In this document: positions 24,202 to 32,987 of the stretch, piece after piece
Numbering within the stretch: the stretch's first letter is position 1
Layout: the number at the start of each line of letters is the position of its first letter
NCBI RefSeq assembly: GCF_005405885.1
Contig: NZ_BJFL01000031.1
Span: 1 to 60,360, forward strand
Direction of reading: 5' to 3'
Source of the DNA: Gandjariella thermophila
GTDB taxonomy: Bacteria > Actinomycetota > Actinomycetes > Mycobacteriales > Pseudonocardiaceae
Length of the DNA stretch: 60,360 bases
The notes under the pieces: model-generated
Database searches by the model: none
Seen by the model: only the letters and a program-made list of their open reading frames with translations
Told to the model about the DNA's origin: nothing
Translations under genes and position numbers: made by a program

Positions 24202-26319
24202 TCACGCGGCTGGCACGGAAGCCACGCCGCGCTCCAGGAACGGCTTGCCGTTGACCTTCTCCGACACGCCGGTGCGGTCCAGGTACGGGGTGATACCGCC
24301 AAGCCAGAACGGCCAGCCGGCGCCGAGGATCATGCACAGGTCGATGTCCTGCGCCTCGGCCACCACGCCGTCGTCGAGCATCAGCCGGATCTCCTCGGCC
24401 AGCGCGGCCAGCGCACGTTCCCGCACCTGCTCCTCGGTCAGCGGGTTGTCGCCGGGCTGCCACAGCTCGGCGACCTCCGGGTCGACCTGCTGGTTGCCCT
24501 GCTCGTCGGTGATCCACACCGCGGTCTTGCCGGCCTCGACGAAGCGCTTCATGTTCTCGCTGACGCCGAAGCGGTCCGGGAACGCGTGGTGCATGGTCTC
24601 CGACACGTGCAGCGCCACCGCCGGCCCGACCAACTGCAGCAGCACCATCGGGCTCATCGGCAGGCCCAGCGGCTCCAGCGCCCGGTCGGCCACCTCGAAC
24701 GGGGTGCCCTCGTCGACCGCGCGGATCACCTCGCCCAGGAAGCGGGTGAGCAGCCGGTTCACCACGAATGCCGGCGCGTCCTTGACCAGCACGCTGTTCT
24801 TCTTCAACTGCTTGCTGACCGCGAACGCGGTGGCCAGCGACGCATCGTCGGTCCGCTCGCCGCGGACGATCTCCAGCAGCGGCAGCACCGCGACCGGGTT
24901 GAAGAAGTGGAAGCCAACCACCCGCTCCGGGTGGGACAGCTTCGACGCCATCTCGGTGATCGACAGCGACGAGGTGTTCGTGGCCAGTACGCACTCCGGC
25001 GACACGTACTGCTCCAGCTCGCCGAATACCTGCTGCTTGACCGACATCTCCTCGAAGACGGCCTCGATCACGAAGTCCGCGTCCGAGAACACCGCCTTGT
25101 CCAGCGAGCCGGACACCAGCGCCTTGAGCCGGTTCGCCTCATCCGGCGAGATCCGCTTCTTGGCCAGCAGCTTGTCGATCTCGTTGTGCACGTAGCCGAC
25201 GCCCTTGTCGATGCGGGCCTGGTCGATGTCGGTGAGCACCACCGGCACCTTCAGCCGCCGCACGAACAGCAGGGCGAGCTGGCTGGCCATCAGGCCAGCG
25301 CCGACCACGCCGACCTTGGTGACCGGGCGGGCCAGCGACGCCTCCGGCGCGCCGGCCGGCTTCTTGGCCCGCTTCTGCACCAGGTTGAACGCGTACAGGC
25401 CGGCGCGCAGCTCGTCGGTCATCAGCACGTCGGCCAGCGCCTCGGTCTCCGCGGCGTACCCGCGGTCCAGGTCGTTCTCCCTGGCCAGCTCGAGCAGCTC
25501 GACCGCCCTGGTCACTCCGGGGGAGGCGCCGTGCGTCTTGCTGTCCGCAATGGATCGCGCGCGGGCCAGGGCGGCGTTCCATTCGGCAGCCCGGTCGATC
25601 TCCCTGCGTGGCACGGTGGTCTCCCCGCGCACCACCCTTGCCAGCCAGGAAAGCGACTGCTCCAGGTAGTCCGCGGAATCCAGCACCACGTCCACGATGC
25701 CCAGCTCGGCGGCCTGCGCCGGCTTGAGCGTCTTGTTCTGGTTCAGGGCGTTCTCGATGATCACCGTCACGGCGGCGTCCGGGCCGATCAGGTTGGGCAG
25801 CAGCTGCGTGCCGCCCCAGCCCGGGAACAGCCCAAGGAAGCACTCCGGGAAGGACAGCGCGGCCGCGTTCGCCGCCACCGTGCGGTAGTGGCAGGACAGC
25901 GCCAGCTCCAGGCCGCCACCCATGGCCGCGCCGTTGACGAACGCGAAGGTGGGGATGGTCGACTCGGTGAGCCGGCGGAACACGTCGTGCCCGAGCTGGC
26001 CGATCTGCTGCGCCAGGTCACGCGAGGCCAACTTCTCCACGCCGGAGAGGTCCGCGCCCACCGCGAAGATGAACGGCTTGCCGGTCACCGCGATCGCCTT
26101 CGGCTCCGCCGCGAACGCCTCGTCCAGCGCGGCGTTCAGGCTGAGTAGTCCCTGCGGGCCGAAGGTGGACGGGCGGGTGTGGTCGTGCCCGTTGTCCAGG
26201 GTGATCAGGGCCACCGGGCCGTCCAGCCCCGGCACGTTGACCAGCCGGGTGACCGCCCTGGTGACGACCTCGTCGGGGAACGCGGCCTGGACGTCGGCCG
26301 CGGACAGCGTGCTGGTCAC
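24202..26319 (-). CDS. fadB: Fatty-acid oxidation multifunctional enzyme (enoyl-CoA hydratase / 3-hydroxyacyl-CoA dehydrogenase)
   Basis: A 705-residue beta-oxidation alpha subunit. The N-terminal hydratase domain has the oxyanion loops AVGADLSG and NGAAMGGGLELALS and the two catalytic glutamates (GGGLELAL and FPECFLG). The dehydrogenase domain has the NAD site VGVVGAGLMASQLALLF near 330, VIEAVFEE, NTSSLSI and the catalytic His in VVGFHFFNPV near 468, then a C-terminal dimerisation part. It hydrates enoyl-CoA and oxidises the product with NAD+. The GTG start overlaps the fadA stop by 4 bp (GTGA), so the subunits are made together. Order fadA-fadB resembles Streptomyces SCO6027-SCO6026. Confidence 0.95.
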   Translation of the reverse strand: MTSTLSAADVQAAFPDEVVTRAVTRLVNVPGLDGPVALITLDNGHDHTRPSTFGPQGLLSLNAALDEAFAAEPKAIAVTGKPFIFAVGADLSGVEKLASRDLAQQIGQLGHDVFRRLTESTIPTFAFVNGAAMGGGLELALSCHYRTVAANAAALSFPECFLGLFPGWGGTQLLPNLIGPDAAVTVIIENALNQNKTLKPAQAAELGIVDVVLDSADYLEQSLSWLARVVRGETTVPRREIDRAAEWNAALARARSIADSKTHGASPGVTRAVELLELARENDLDRGYAAETEALADVLMTDELRAGLYAFNLVQKRAKKPAGAPEASLARPVTKVGVVGAGLMASQLALLFVRRLKVPVVLTDIDQARIDKGVGYVHNEIDKLLAKKRISPDEANRLKALVSGSLDKAVFSDADFVIEAVFEEMSVKQQVFGELEQYVSPECVLATNTSSLSITEMASKLSHPERVVGFHFFNPVAVLPLLEIVRGERTDDASLATAFAVSKQLKKNSVLVKDAPAFVVNRLLTRFLGEVIRAVDEGTPFEVADRALEPLGLPMSPMVLLQLVGPAVALHVSETMHHAFPDRFGVSENMKRFVEAGKTAVWITDEQGNQQVDPEVAELWQPGDNPLTEEQVRERALAALAEEIRLMLDDGVVAEAQDIDLCMILGAGWPFWLGGITPYLDRTGVSEKVNGKPFLERGVASVPAA

Positions 26320-27560
26320 TTCTCGCCCCCGTTCCAGTGCGGGTTCTCCCAGATCACGGTGCCGCCCATGCCGATGCCGATGCACATCGTGGTGATCCCG
26401 TAGCGGACGTCGGGCCGCTCGGCGAACTGGCGGGACAGCTGCGTCATCAGCCGCACGCCGGAGGACGCCAGGGGGTGACCGGTGGCGATGGCGCCGCCCC
26501 ACTGGTTCACCCGCGGGTCGTCGTCGGCGATGCCGAAGTGGTCCAGGAAGGCGAGCACCTGCACGGCGAACGCCTCGTTGATCTCGAACAGCCCGATGTC
26601 GTCGATCTTCAGCCCGGCCCGGGACAGCGCCTTCTCGGTGGCCGGCACCGGGCCGACGCCCATCACCTCCGGGTCCACCCCGGCGAAGGCGTAGCCGACC
26701 ATGCGCATGCCGATCGGCAGGCCCAGCTCCTTCGCGGTCTCCTCCTCGGCCAGGATGCAGCCCGTGGCACCGTCGTTCAGGCCGGCGGCGTTTCCGGCGG
26801 TGACCCGGCCGTGCGGGCGGAACGGGGTCTTCAGCTCGGCCAGGCCCTCGACCGTCGTGCCGGGGCGGGGCGGCTCGTCGGTGGTGGCCAGACCCCAGCC
26901 CTGCTCCGCGGACCGGGTGGCCACCGGTACGAACTCCGGACCGATCTTGCCGGCCTTGACCGCGGCGTCGTACTTGGCCTGCGACGCGGCGGCGAACGCG
27001 TCCGCGCGCTCCTTGGTCAGGTGCGGGAACCGGTCGTGCAGGTTCTCCGCGGTCTGGCCCATCACCAGGGCCGACTCGTCCACCAGCCGGTCGGACAGGA
27101 ACCGGGGGTTGGGGTCCACGCCCTCGCCCATCGGGTGCCGGCCCATGTGCTCGACACCGCCGGCGATGGCGATGTCGTACGCGCCGAACGCGATGCCGCT
27201 CGCCGTGGTGGTCACGGCGGTCATCGCGCCCGCGCACATCCGGTCGATCGCGTAGCCCGGCACCGACCGGGGCAGCCCGGCCAGCAGGGACGCGGTCCGG
27301 CCGATGGTGAGGCCCTGGTCGCCGATCTGCGTGGTGGCGGCGATCGCGACCTCGTCGACACGATCCGCCGGCAGTTCCGGATGCCGGCGCAGCAGTTCCC
27401 GGATCACCTTCACGACCAGGTCGTCGGCGCGGGTCTCGGCGTACATGCCCTTCGGACCGGCCTTGCCGAACGGCGTCCGCACGCCGTCGACGAAGACCAC
27501 GTTCCGAACGGCGCGCGCTGCTGCACTTCCGGTCGGCGCCGGCGCAGCGGGTGCGGCCAC
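26316..27560 (-). CDS. fadA: Acetyl-CoA C-acyltransferase (3-ketoacyl-CoA thiolase)
   Basis: A 414-residue thiolase that cleaves 3-ketoacyl-CoA with CoA in the last step of beta-oxidation. Active-site positions are visible: acylated Cys in IDRMCAGAMTAV near 120, NEAFAVQ near 334, His in ATGHPLASSG near 367 and the second Cys in TMCIGIGMGGT near 396. The GTG at 27560 was chosen because GAGGAG lies 7 nt upstream; an upstream start at 27626 would run into the operator region. It is first in the fadAB operon, under two similar palindromic sites at 27626-27640 and 27656-27673. Confidence 0.95.
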   Translation of the reverse strand: MAAPAAPAPTGSAAARAVRNVVFVDGVRTPFGKAGPKGMYAETRADDLVVKVIRELLRRHPELPADRVDEVAIAATTQIGDQGLTIGRTASLLAGLPRSVPGYAIDRMCAGAMTAVTTTASGIAFGAYDIAIAGGVEHMGRHPMGEGVDPNPRFLSDRLVDESALVMGQTAENLHDRFPHLTKERADAFAAASQAKYDAAVKAGKIGPEFVPVATRSAEQGWGLATTDEPPRPGTTVEGLAELKTPFRPHGRVTAGNAAGLNDGATGCILAEEETAKELGLPIGMRMVGYAFAGVDPEVMGVGPVPATEKALSRAGLKIDDIGLFEINEAFAVQVLAFLDHFGIADDDPRVNQWGGAIATGHPLASSGVRLMTQLSRQFAERPDVRYGITTMCIGIGMGGTVIWENPHWNGGEK

Positions 27561-27625
27561 GGCGTGCTCCTCACTTGGTACGACCAACAGGTGCGGCGGG
27601 GTGACGACCCGGCGTGGGAACGTCA

Positions 27626-27673
27626 CTACCAGCCGGTAACAAGGACTCTAGACCAGGTTACTCGCTGGTAACC
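27626..27673. promoter_or_regulatory. Two related palindromic operator candidates upstream of fadAB
   Basis: CTACCAGCCGGTAAC (27626-27640) and TTACTCGCTGGTAAC (27658-27672) are variants of one imperfect palindrome, 32 bp apart; the second extends to GGTTAC...GTAACC (27656-27673). On the coding strand the shared form is GTTACCrGCkrGTAr. Position 66-113 bp before the fadA start suggests a TetR-type fatty-acid regulator, probably encoded elsewhere. Confidence 0.6.
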
Positions 27674-27734
27674 AGCGGGCGCCCCCTGTCGGGTCGGTCA
27701 CACCATGACACGCCGGCGGGCGGTTCGCGCGGGC

Positions 27735-28979
27735 TCAGGTAGCGGTGGCCCGCAGCGCGTTGGCGAGCGCCTCCGCGGCGAGCGCGACCTGCCAGGACCG
27801 CGCACCGCCGGCGCGCAGCACGTCCGCCACGGTGGCCGGGTCGGTGTCGGCCGGCGGTTGCCAGCAGGTCCGCCGCACCAGGTCGGGCAGCAGCAGGTTC
27901 TCCACCGGCAGCCGGTTGGTCTCGGCGATCGTGGTGAGCGCCGCGCGCGCGGCGGACAGCCTGGCCGCGGCGTCCGGGTCCCGGTCGGCCCAGCGGTTCG
28001 GCGGCGGGGGACCGTCCTGGGGCGGGGTCGCCTCCGGCAGTTCGGTCCTCCGCAGCGCCTTGGCCTCCTTGATGGCGGCCAGCCAGGTCCCGCTCATCCG
28101 GCGCTGCGCCCGGCCGCGAAAGGTGGGCAGTGCGGTCAACTCCGCCTCGCTGTCCGGGCTGGCCAGGGCCGCGTCCACGATCGCGGTGTCCGGCAGCACC
28201 CGGCCGGGCGCGATGTCGCGTTGCCGGGCGACGGCGTCCCTGGCCTCCCACAGCGACCGCACGACGGCGAGCTGGCGGGGGGTGCGCACCCGGTGGATGC
28301 CGGAGGTGCGCCGCCACGGCTCGGCCCGCGGCCGCGGGGAGCCGGCGGTGCGGACCGCCTCGAACTCCTCCAGCGCCCACTCCAGCTTGCCCTGCGCGGC
28401 CAGCTCGCGTTCCAGCGCGTCCTTCAGCGGCAGCAGGAGTTCGACGTCCAGGGCGGCGTAGGCGAGCCACTCCGGGGGCAGCGGACGGCGGGACCAGTCG
28501 GCCGCGCCGTGCCCCTTCTCCAGCCGGTAGCCCAGCATCCGCTCGACCAGGGTGCCCAGGGCGACCCGGTCGAACCCGGCCAGCCGTCCGGCCAGCTCGG
28601 TGTCGAACAGCGCGGCCGGCCGCAGATCCAGCTCCGCCAGGCAGGGCAGGTCCTGCGAGGCGGCGTGCAGCACCCACTCGGTGTCGGCGAGCGCCGTCAC
28701 CAGCGGGCCCAGGTGGCCGTCCAGGGCGATCGGGTCGACCAGCACGGTGCCCGCGCCCTCGCGGCGGAGCTGCACCAGGTAGGCCCGCTGCGAGTAGCGG
28801 TAGCCCGAGGCCCGCTCGGTGTCCACCGCGATCGGGCCGTCCGCGCCCGCGAGCGCCGCGGCAGCCTGCCGCAGCGCTCGCGGGTCCGCGACCACCGGCG
28901 GAACCCCTTCGGCGGGTTCCGTCAGCGGCACCGGATCGCGTCCGGTGGGACCGGCCGGGTCAGCGCAGGGTGCGTCCAC
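27735..28979 (-). CDS. RNase D-like 3'-5' exonuclease with HRDC domain
   Basis: A 414-residue protein with the DEDD-type exonuclease domain: ExoI AVDTERASG near 52, ExoII WVLHAASQDLPCL near 108 with the usual His and Asp, and ExoIII YAALDVELLLPL near 180 with Tyr and Asp. An HRDC helical domain follows at about 225-300 (RTPRQLAVVRSLWEARDAVA, ALPTFRG), as in RNase D. It would trim 3' ends of stable RNA such as tRNA precursors. It corresponds to Rv2681. The usual neighbour DUF3000 is displaced 2.2 kb by an orphan regulator and a dipeptidase. The preferred start is the first in-frame start at 28979; no strong ribosome site is seen. Confidence 0.87.
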   Translation of the reverse strand: MDAPCADPAGPTGRDPVPLTEPAEGVPPVVADPRALRQAAAALAGADGPIAVDTERASGYRYSQRAYLVQLRREGAGTVLVDPIALDGHLGPLVTALADTEWVLHAASQDLPCLAELDLRPAALFDTELAGRLAGFDRVALGTLVERMLGYRLEKGHGAADWSRRPLPPEWLAYAALDVELLLPLKDALERELAAQGKLEWALEEFEAVRTAGSPRPRAEPWRRTSGIHRVRTPRQLAVVRSLWEARDAVARQRDIAPGRVLPDTAIVDAALASPDSEAELTALPTFRGRAQRRMSGTWLAAIKEAKALRRTELPEATPPQDGPPPPNRWADRDPDAAARLSAARAALTTIAETNRLPVENLLLPDLVRRTCWQPPADTDPATVADVLRAGGARSWQVALAAEALANALRATAT

Positions 28980-29052
28980 GGCGGATGACCCTACGTCCTC
29001 GACCCGCCGGCGCGGGCGAACCTGGGCCGTTCGGATACTCCGACACGGCCCC

Positions 29053-29769
29053 CTAGCGAATCACGCCGGCGCGCATCGCCAGCGCCACCATCTGCGCCCG
29101 ATCCCCGGTACCCAGCTTCCGCCCGATCCGCGACAGATGGCTCTTCACGGTGAGTGCGGACAGGTTCAGCGCCTCGCCGATCTCCTTGTTGGACTGGCCA
29201 TCGGCGACGAGTTGGAGCACCTCGACCTCACGCGCGGAAAGCTCCCGCGGCGTGTTGTCGGTGCCGGGTACCCGGGTGCCCGCGGCGAGTACCGGAGCCA
29301 CGCTGGGATCCGCGTACACGCCGCCGTCGAGAACGCGCCGCACCCCGTCGGTGACCACCATCGGCGAGGCCGACTTCAGCAGGTACGCCTGGGCGCCTGC
29401 CTGGAAGGCGGACCGAACCGCGTAGGGGTCGTCGGAGGATGCGAGCACCACGACGCGCGGCCAGCCCTGGGCACGGAGCTCCGTGACCAGGTCGATACCG
29501 CTTCCGTCGGGCAACCCGAGATCGAGAATCGCGAGGTCGCAAGGACCGGTAGCCAGGGCCCGCGCCCGAGCCTCCGCTACCGATGCGGCCTCATGGACCG
29601 TGCCGGCGCCCATCTGTGTCAGACGGGCGGCTATCGCCTCCCTCAGCAACGGGTGGTCATCGACCACCAGAACCGAGAACAGCTCCTCCCGCGGGTGCGG
29701 GACCATGTTCGCCGGCAGCGAGCCGGCGGGCGTGGTACGAACGGCCTGACCTAAGCCGACGGCAGCCAC
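29053..29769 (-). CDS. Orphan LuxR/NarL-family response regulator
   Basis: A 238-residue regulator: receiver domain at about 28-145 with acidic pocket VVDDHPLLREA, phospho-acceptor Asp in AILDLGLPDGSG near 80 and Lys in AYLLKSASP, then a GerE/LuxR helix-turn-helix near 175-230 (LSAREVEVLQLVADGQSNKE, LNLSALTVKSHLSRI). The GTG at 29769 has GGGAGG 7 nt upstream and adds an unusual 27-residue N-terminal extension before the receiver. No histidine kinase is adjacent, so its partner is elsewhere or it is not phosphorylated. A comparable regulator sits near DUF3000 and hemE in Streptomyces. Confidence 0.9.
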   Translation of the reverse strand: MAAVGLGQAVRTTPAGSLPANMVPHPREELFSVLVVDDHPLLREAIAARLTQMGAGTVHEAASVAEARARALATGPCDLAILDLGLPDGSGIDLVTELRAQGWPRVVVLASSDDPYAVRSAFQAGAQAYLLKSASPMVVTDGVRRVLDGGVYADPSVAPVLAAGTRVPGTDNTPRELSAREVEVLQLVADGQSNKEIGEALNLSALTVKSHLSRIGRKLGTGDRAQMVALAMRAGVIR

Positions 29770-30023
29770 GTCACTACCTCCCTGGAGTCGGTCGTGCCCC
29801 CCGACCGGCACCGGGACTCTCGACCGAACAGCCGCGCCACTGCTCGACCGAAAGTGGTGTCGACGGCTGCAGCGTAGCCGCCCAGGCGGTCGAGCGGGAC
29901 GATCAATTGGGTATCTGTCGGGGACGACTTGTCACCAAGTAACCCTGATGTCGCACGATCGGATGACATCTGGTCGGCTGAGCTAACACGAGAGAGCTTC
30001 ATAACGACTTCAAGGAGTTAACC
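29770..30023. other. Divergent control region between the LuxR-type regulator and the dipeptidase gene
   Basis: This 254-bp stretch separates two divergent starts and is richer in A+T toward its right end. It contains CTTGTCACCAAGTAACC (29926-29942) and a strong AAGGAG ribosome site at 30012-30017 for the dipeptidase. No ORF is supportable and no clear -35/-10 pair was identified. Confidence 0.4.
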
Positions 30024-31178
30024 GTGACGAAAAGCGGCGCCCTCGATCGCGCGCGGTCACTGCTGCGCCGCGTGCCGCTGGCGGACGGTCACAACGACCT
30101 GCCGTGGGCGCTGCGCCGGCTCGCCGGGCCCGACGTGCTCCGCGACTGGACCCGCATCGACCTCGCCGAGGAGCGGTCCGACCTGCACACCGACCTGCCC
30201 CGGCTGGCCCGCGGCGGGGTCGGGCTGCAGTTCTGGTCGGTGTACGTGCCGTGCCGGATCGCCGGGCACGAGGCGGTGACTACCGTGCTCGAGCAGATCG
30301 AACTGGTCCACGCGCTCGCCGACCGGTACCCCGAGCGGCTCACCGCCGCGCACACCGCGGTCGAGGCCGAAGCCGCGTTCGCGGCCGGGCGTGTCGCGTC
30401 CCTGCTCGGCGCCGAGGGCGGCCACTGCATCGCCGGTTCGCTGGGCGTGCTCCGCGCCCTGCACCGGCTGGGGGTCCGGTACCTCACGCTCACCCACAAC
30501 GAGAACGTGCCGTGGGCGGATTCGGCCACCGACGTGCCGGCCGCCGGGGGGCTCACCGAGTTCGGCCGCGAGGTGGTCCGGGAGATGAACCGGTTGGGCA
30601 TGCTGGTCGACCTGTCCCACGTCGCGGCGTCGACCATGCACCACGCGCTGGACGAAAGCACCGCCCCGGTGATCTTCAGCCACTCGTCCTGCCGCGCGGT
30701 GGCCGACCACCCCCGCAACGTGCCGGACGACGTGCTGCGCCGGCTGCCCGGCAACGGCGGCGTGATCATGATCACCTTCGTGCCCCGGTTCGTGTCGCCC
30801 GCCTACGCGGCGTGGGACGACGCGCTGCGCGAGGCGATGACCGACGTCGGCGAGGACCACCGCGACCTCGCCGCCCGTGCCCGGTTCGCCGAGACGTGGC
30901 GCGGCGCCGGGCCCAAGCCGCACGTCACCCTGGCCGACGTGGTGGCCCACCTGGAGCACGCCAGGGAGGTGGTCGGCGTCGACCACATCGGCCTCGGCGG
31001 CGACTACGACGGTGTCGACGTCCAGCCGGAGGGGCTGGCCGACGTGTCCTGCTACCCGAACCTGTTCGCCGCGCTGCTGGAGCGCGGCTGGAGCGAGCAG
31101 GACTGCGCCAAGCTCGCCGGGCGGAACACGCTGCGGGTACTGTGCGACGCCGAGTCTGTCGCCGCCGCCCGGCGCTGA
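30024..31178 (+). CDS. Membrane-dipeptidase-type (M19) dipeptidase
   Basis: A 384-residue zinc dipeptidase of the renal dipeptidase family. Metal ligands are visible: His-x-Asp in [12 protein letters not shown] at 20-31, Glu in LGAEGGHCI near 135, His in DLSHVAAS near 200, His in [16 protein letters not shown] near 221 and Asp in [10 protein letters not shown] near 325. There is no signal peptide, so it acts in the cytoplasm, unlike the eukaryotic enzyme. It hydrolyses dipeptides, possibly including D-residues. The GTG at 30024 has AAGGAG 6 nt upstream. It is divergent from the orphan regulator and convergent with DUF3000. Confidence 0.93.
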   Translation: MTKSGALDRARSLLRRVPLADGHNDLPWALRRLAGPDVLRDWTRIDLAEERSDLHTDLPRLARGGVGLQFWSVYVPCRIAGHEAVTTVLEQIELVHALADRYPERLTAAHTAVEAEAAFAAGRVASLLGAEGGHCIAGSLGVLRALHRLGVRYLTLTHNENVPWADSATDVPAAGGLTEFGREVVREMNRLGMLVDLSHVAASTMHHALDESTAPVIFSHSSCRAVADHPRNVPDDVLRRLPGNGGVIMITFVPRFVSPAYAAWDDALREAMTDVGEDHRDLAARARFAETWRGAGPKPHVTLADVVAHLEHAREVVGVDHIGLGGDYDGVDVQPEGLADVSCYPNLFAALLERGWSEQDCAKLAGRNTLRVLCDAESVAAARR

Positions 31179-31225
31179 CCGGAACCCGATCGCCGACCCG
31201 GTTCCGTACCGTCCGGCGCCGGTGG

Positions 31226-31777
31226 CTAGCCCTGGCGCTGGCCGAAGGCGGTCACGCCGACCGGGGGCAACCCGGCCGCGCTGGCCAGCAACGTGCAGAA
31301 CGCCTCGCCGTGCGGGGCCAGGTTGGCGTCCTCCGCCGTCCAGGACGCGCGCAGCTCCAGATCGTCGGTGCGGGGCGGTCCGGAGATGTCGCCGAAGCGC
31401 GCGGACGAGGTCTGGGTGACCGTGCCGCCCAGTGCCCGGAAGCCGGCCGAGGAACTCTCCAGCGCTTCGGTCAGCCACGACCAGCCGACCGCCGGCAGCA
31501 GCGGGTCGCTGGCCAGCTCCGGGTCCAGCTCCACCCGGAGGTACGCCACCAGCCGCAGCACGCCGTCCCAGGCCTGCTCGCCCTCGGGGTCGTGCAGTAG
31601 CACCAGACGGCCCATCGCCACTTCACCGGCAGGCCCGTCCACCTCGGCGGACAACGCGAACGACCACGGTGCCAGCCGTTGTGGCGGCCGTACCTCGGCG
31701 ATCTCGACCTCCGGTCGAGGACGTACCGATCGCAGCGCCGCCACTGCCTGCCGGAACAGCTCGGGGGCTCCCGACAT
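31226..31777 (-). CDS. DUF3000 domain protein
   Basis: A 183-residue soluble protein of the actinobacterial DUF3000 family (Rv2680), always near hemE and the RNase D-like gene. Conserved parts include the start APELFRQAVAALRSVRPR, EIAEVRPPQRLAPWSFAL, GRLVLLHDPEGEQAWDG and the end WTAEDANLAPHGEAFC. No catalytic residues or membrane segments are evident and the function is unknown. The ATG at 31777 is used; a GTG three codons upstream is equally possible, and neither has a strong ribosome site. It is divergent from hemE with a 123-bp gap. Confidence 0.85.
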   Translation of the reverse strand: MSGAPELFRQAVAALRSVRPRPEVEIAEVRPPQRLAPWSFALSAEVDGPAGEVAMGRLVLLHDPEGEQAWDGVLRLVAYLRVELDPELASDPLLPAVGWSWLTEALESSSAGFRALGGTVTQTSSARFGDISGPPRTDDLELRASWTAEDANLAPHGEAFCTLLASAAGLPPVGVTAFGQRQG

Positions 31778-31900
31778 CCCGGTCACGGTTGGTGACTGTA
31801 TGCCCAGGCTGGACGTTTGGTTGCGGCGGCACGCCGAGTGCGCCGGCCACACGACCACCTCACTGGGCGCGCTCCCGGTTCGTGGGACGATGTGCTCCTG

Positions 31901-32983
31901 ATGACGAACACCGCACCCGTCTCGGCACGCCGGGACCTTTCCGAAGCGCCCCTGCTGGCGGCCGCGCGCGGGGACGTCCCGGCCCGCATCCCGGTCTGGT
32001 TCATGCGCCAGGCCGGCCGTTCCCTGCCGGAGTACCGCCGGGTCCGGGAGGGCGTGCCGATGCTGCAGGCGTGCCTGACCCCGGACCTGGCCTGCGAGAT
32101 CACCCTGCAGCCGGTGCGCAGGTACGGGGTGGACGCGGCGATTTTGTTCAGCGACATCGTGGTGCCGCTTTCCGCCGCGGGTGTCGATCTGGACATCGTG
32201 CCCGGCACCGGGCCGGTGGTGGCGTGCCCGGTCCGCACGGCCGCGGACGTGGCGGCGCTGCCCACGCTGGCGCCGGACCGGGTCGAGCCGGTGGCGCAGG
32301 CGGTGCGGCTGCTCGTCCGCGAACTGGGCGACACGCCGCTGATCGGATTCGCCGGCGCCCCGTTCACCCTGGCCTCCTATCTGGTCGAGGGCGGCCCGAG
32401 CCGGCACCACGAGCGGACCAAGGCGCTTATGCATGCCGACCCGAAGACCTGGCACGCGCTGCTCGACCACCTGGCCGACCTGACGCTGGCGTTCCTGCGG
32501 ATGCAGGTGGCCGCCGGGGTGGACGCGGTGCAGCTGTTCGACTCCTGGGCTGGGGCGCTGTCCGAGCGGGACTACCGCGAGTTCGTGCTGCCGCACTCGG
32601 CGAAGGTGCTCGGCGGCCTGGCCGGCACCGGGGTGCCGCGGATCCACTTCGGCGTGGGCACCGGCGAGCTGCTGGTCGCGATGCGCGAGGCCGGCGCCGA
32701 CGTGGTCGGCGTGGACTGGCGGGTGCCGCTGGACGAGGCCGCCCGCCGGCTGCGCGCGGCCGCCCCGGACGGGCCGGTCCCGGTGGTGCAGGGCAACCTC
32801 GACCCGGCGCTGCTGCTGGCCGACTGGCCGGTGGTGGAGCGCGAGGTGCGGCGGATCGTCGCCGAGGGCCGGGCGGCCGGCGGGCACGTGTTCAACCTGG
32901 GCCACGGCGTGCTGCCGGAGACCGACCCGGACATGCTGGCCCGGGTCACCGAGCTGGTGCACGACCTCGCCCCGGGGGAGTAG
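31901..32983 (+). CDS. hemE: Uroporphyrinogen decarboxylase
   Basis: Removes four carboxyl groups from uroporphyrinogen III to give coproporphyrinogen III. The 360-residue enzyme has the signature [16 protein letters not shown] near 28-43, with the conserved Arg residues of the substrate pocket, [12 protein letters not shown] near 85 with the catalytic Asp, [17 protein letters not shown] near 150, and the C-terminal [13 protein letters not shown]. The ATG at 31901 sits ten residues before the conserved start. cgoX follows after 4 bp and chdC overlaps it, so these three make a haem operon for the coproporphyrin-dependent pathway. Confidence 0.97.
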   Translation: MTNTAPVSARRDLSEAPLLAAARGDVPARIPVWFMRQAGRSLPEYRRVREGVPMLQACLTPDLACEITLQPVRRYGVDAAILFSDIVVPLSAAGVDLDIVPGTGPVVACPVRTAADVAALPTLAPDRVEPVAQAVRLLVRELGDTPLIGFAGAPFTLASYLVEGGPSRHHERTKALMHADPKTWHALLDHLADLTLAFLRMQVAAGVDAVQLFDSWAGALSERDYREFVLPHSAKVLGGLAGTGVPRIHFGVGTGELLVAMREAGADVVGVDWRVPLDEAARRLRAAAPDGPVPVVQGNLDPALLLADWPVVEREVRRIVAEGRAAGGHVFNLGHGVLPETDPDMLARVTELVHDLAPGE

Positions 32984-32987
32984 CGCC

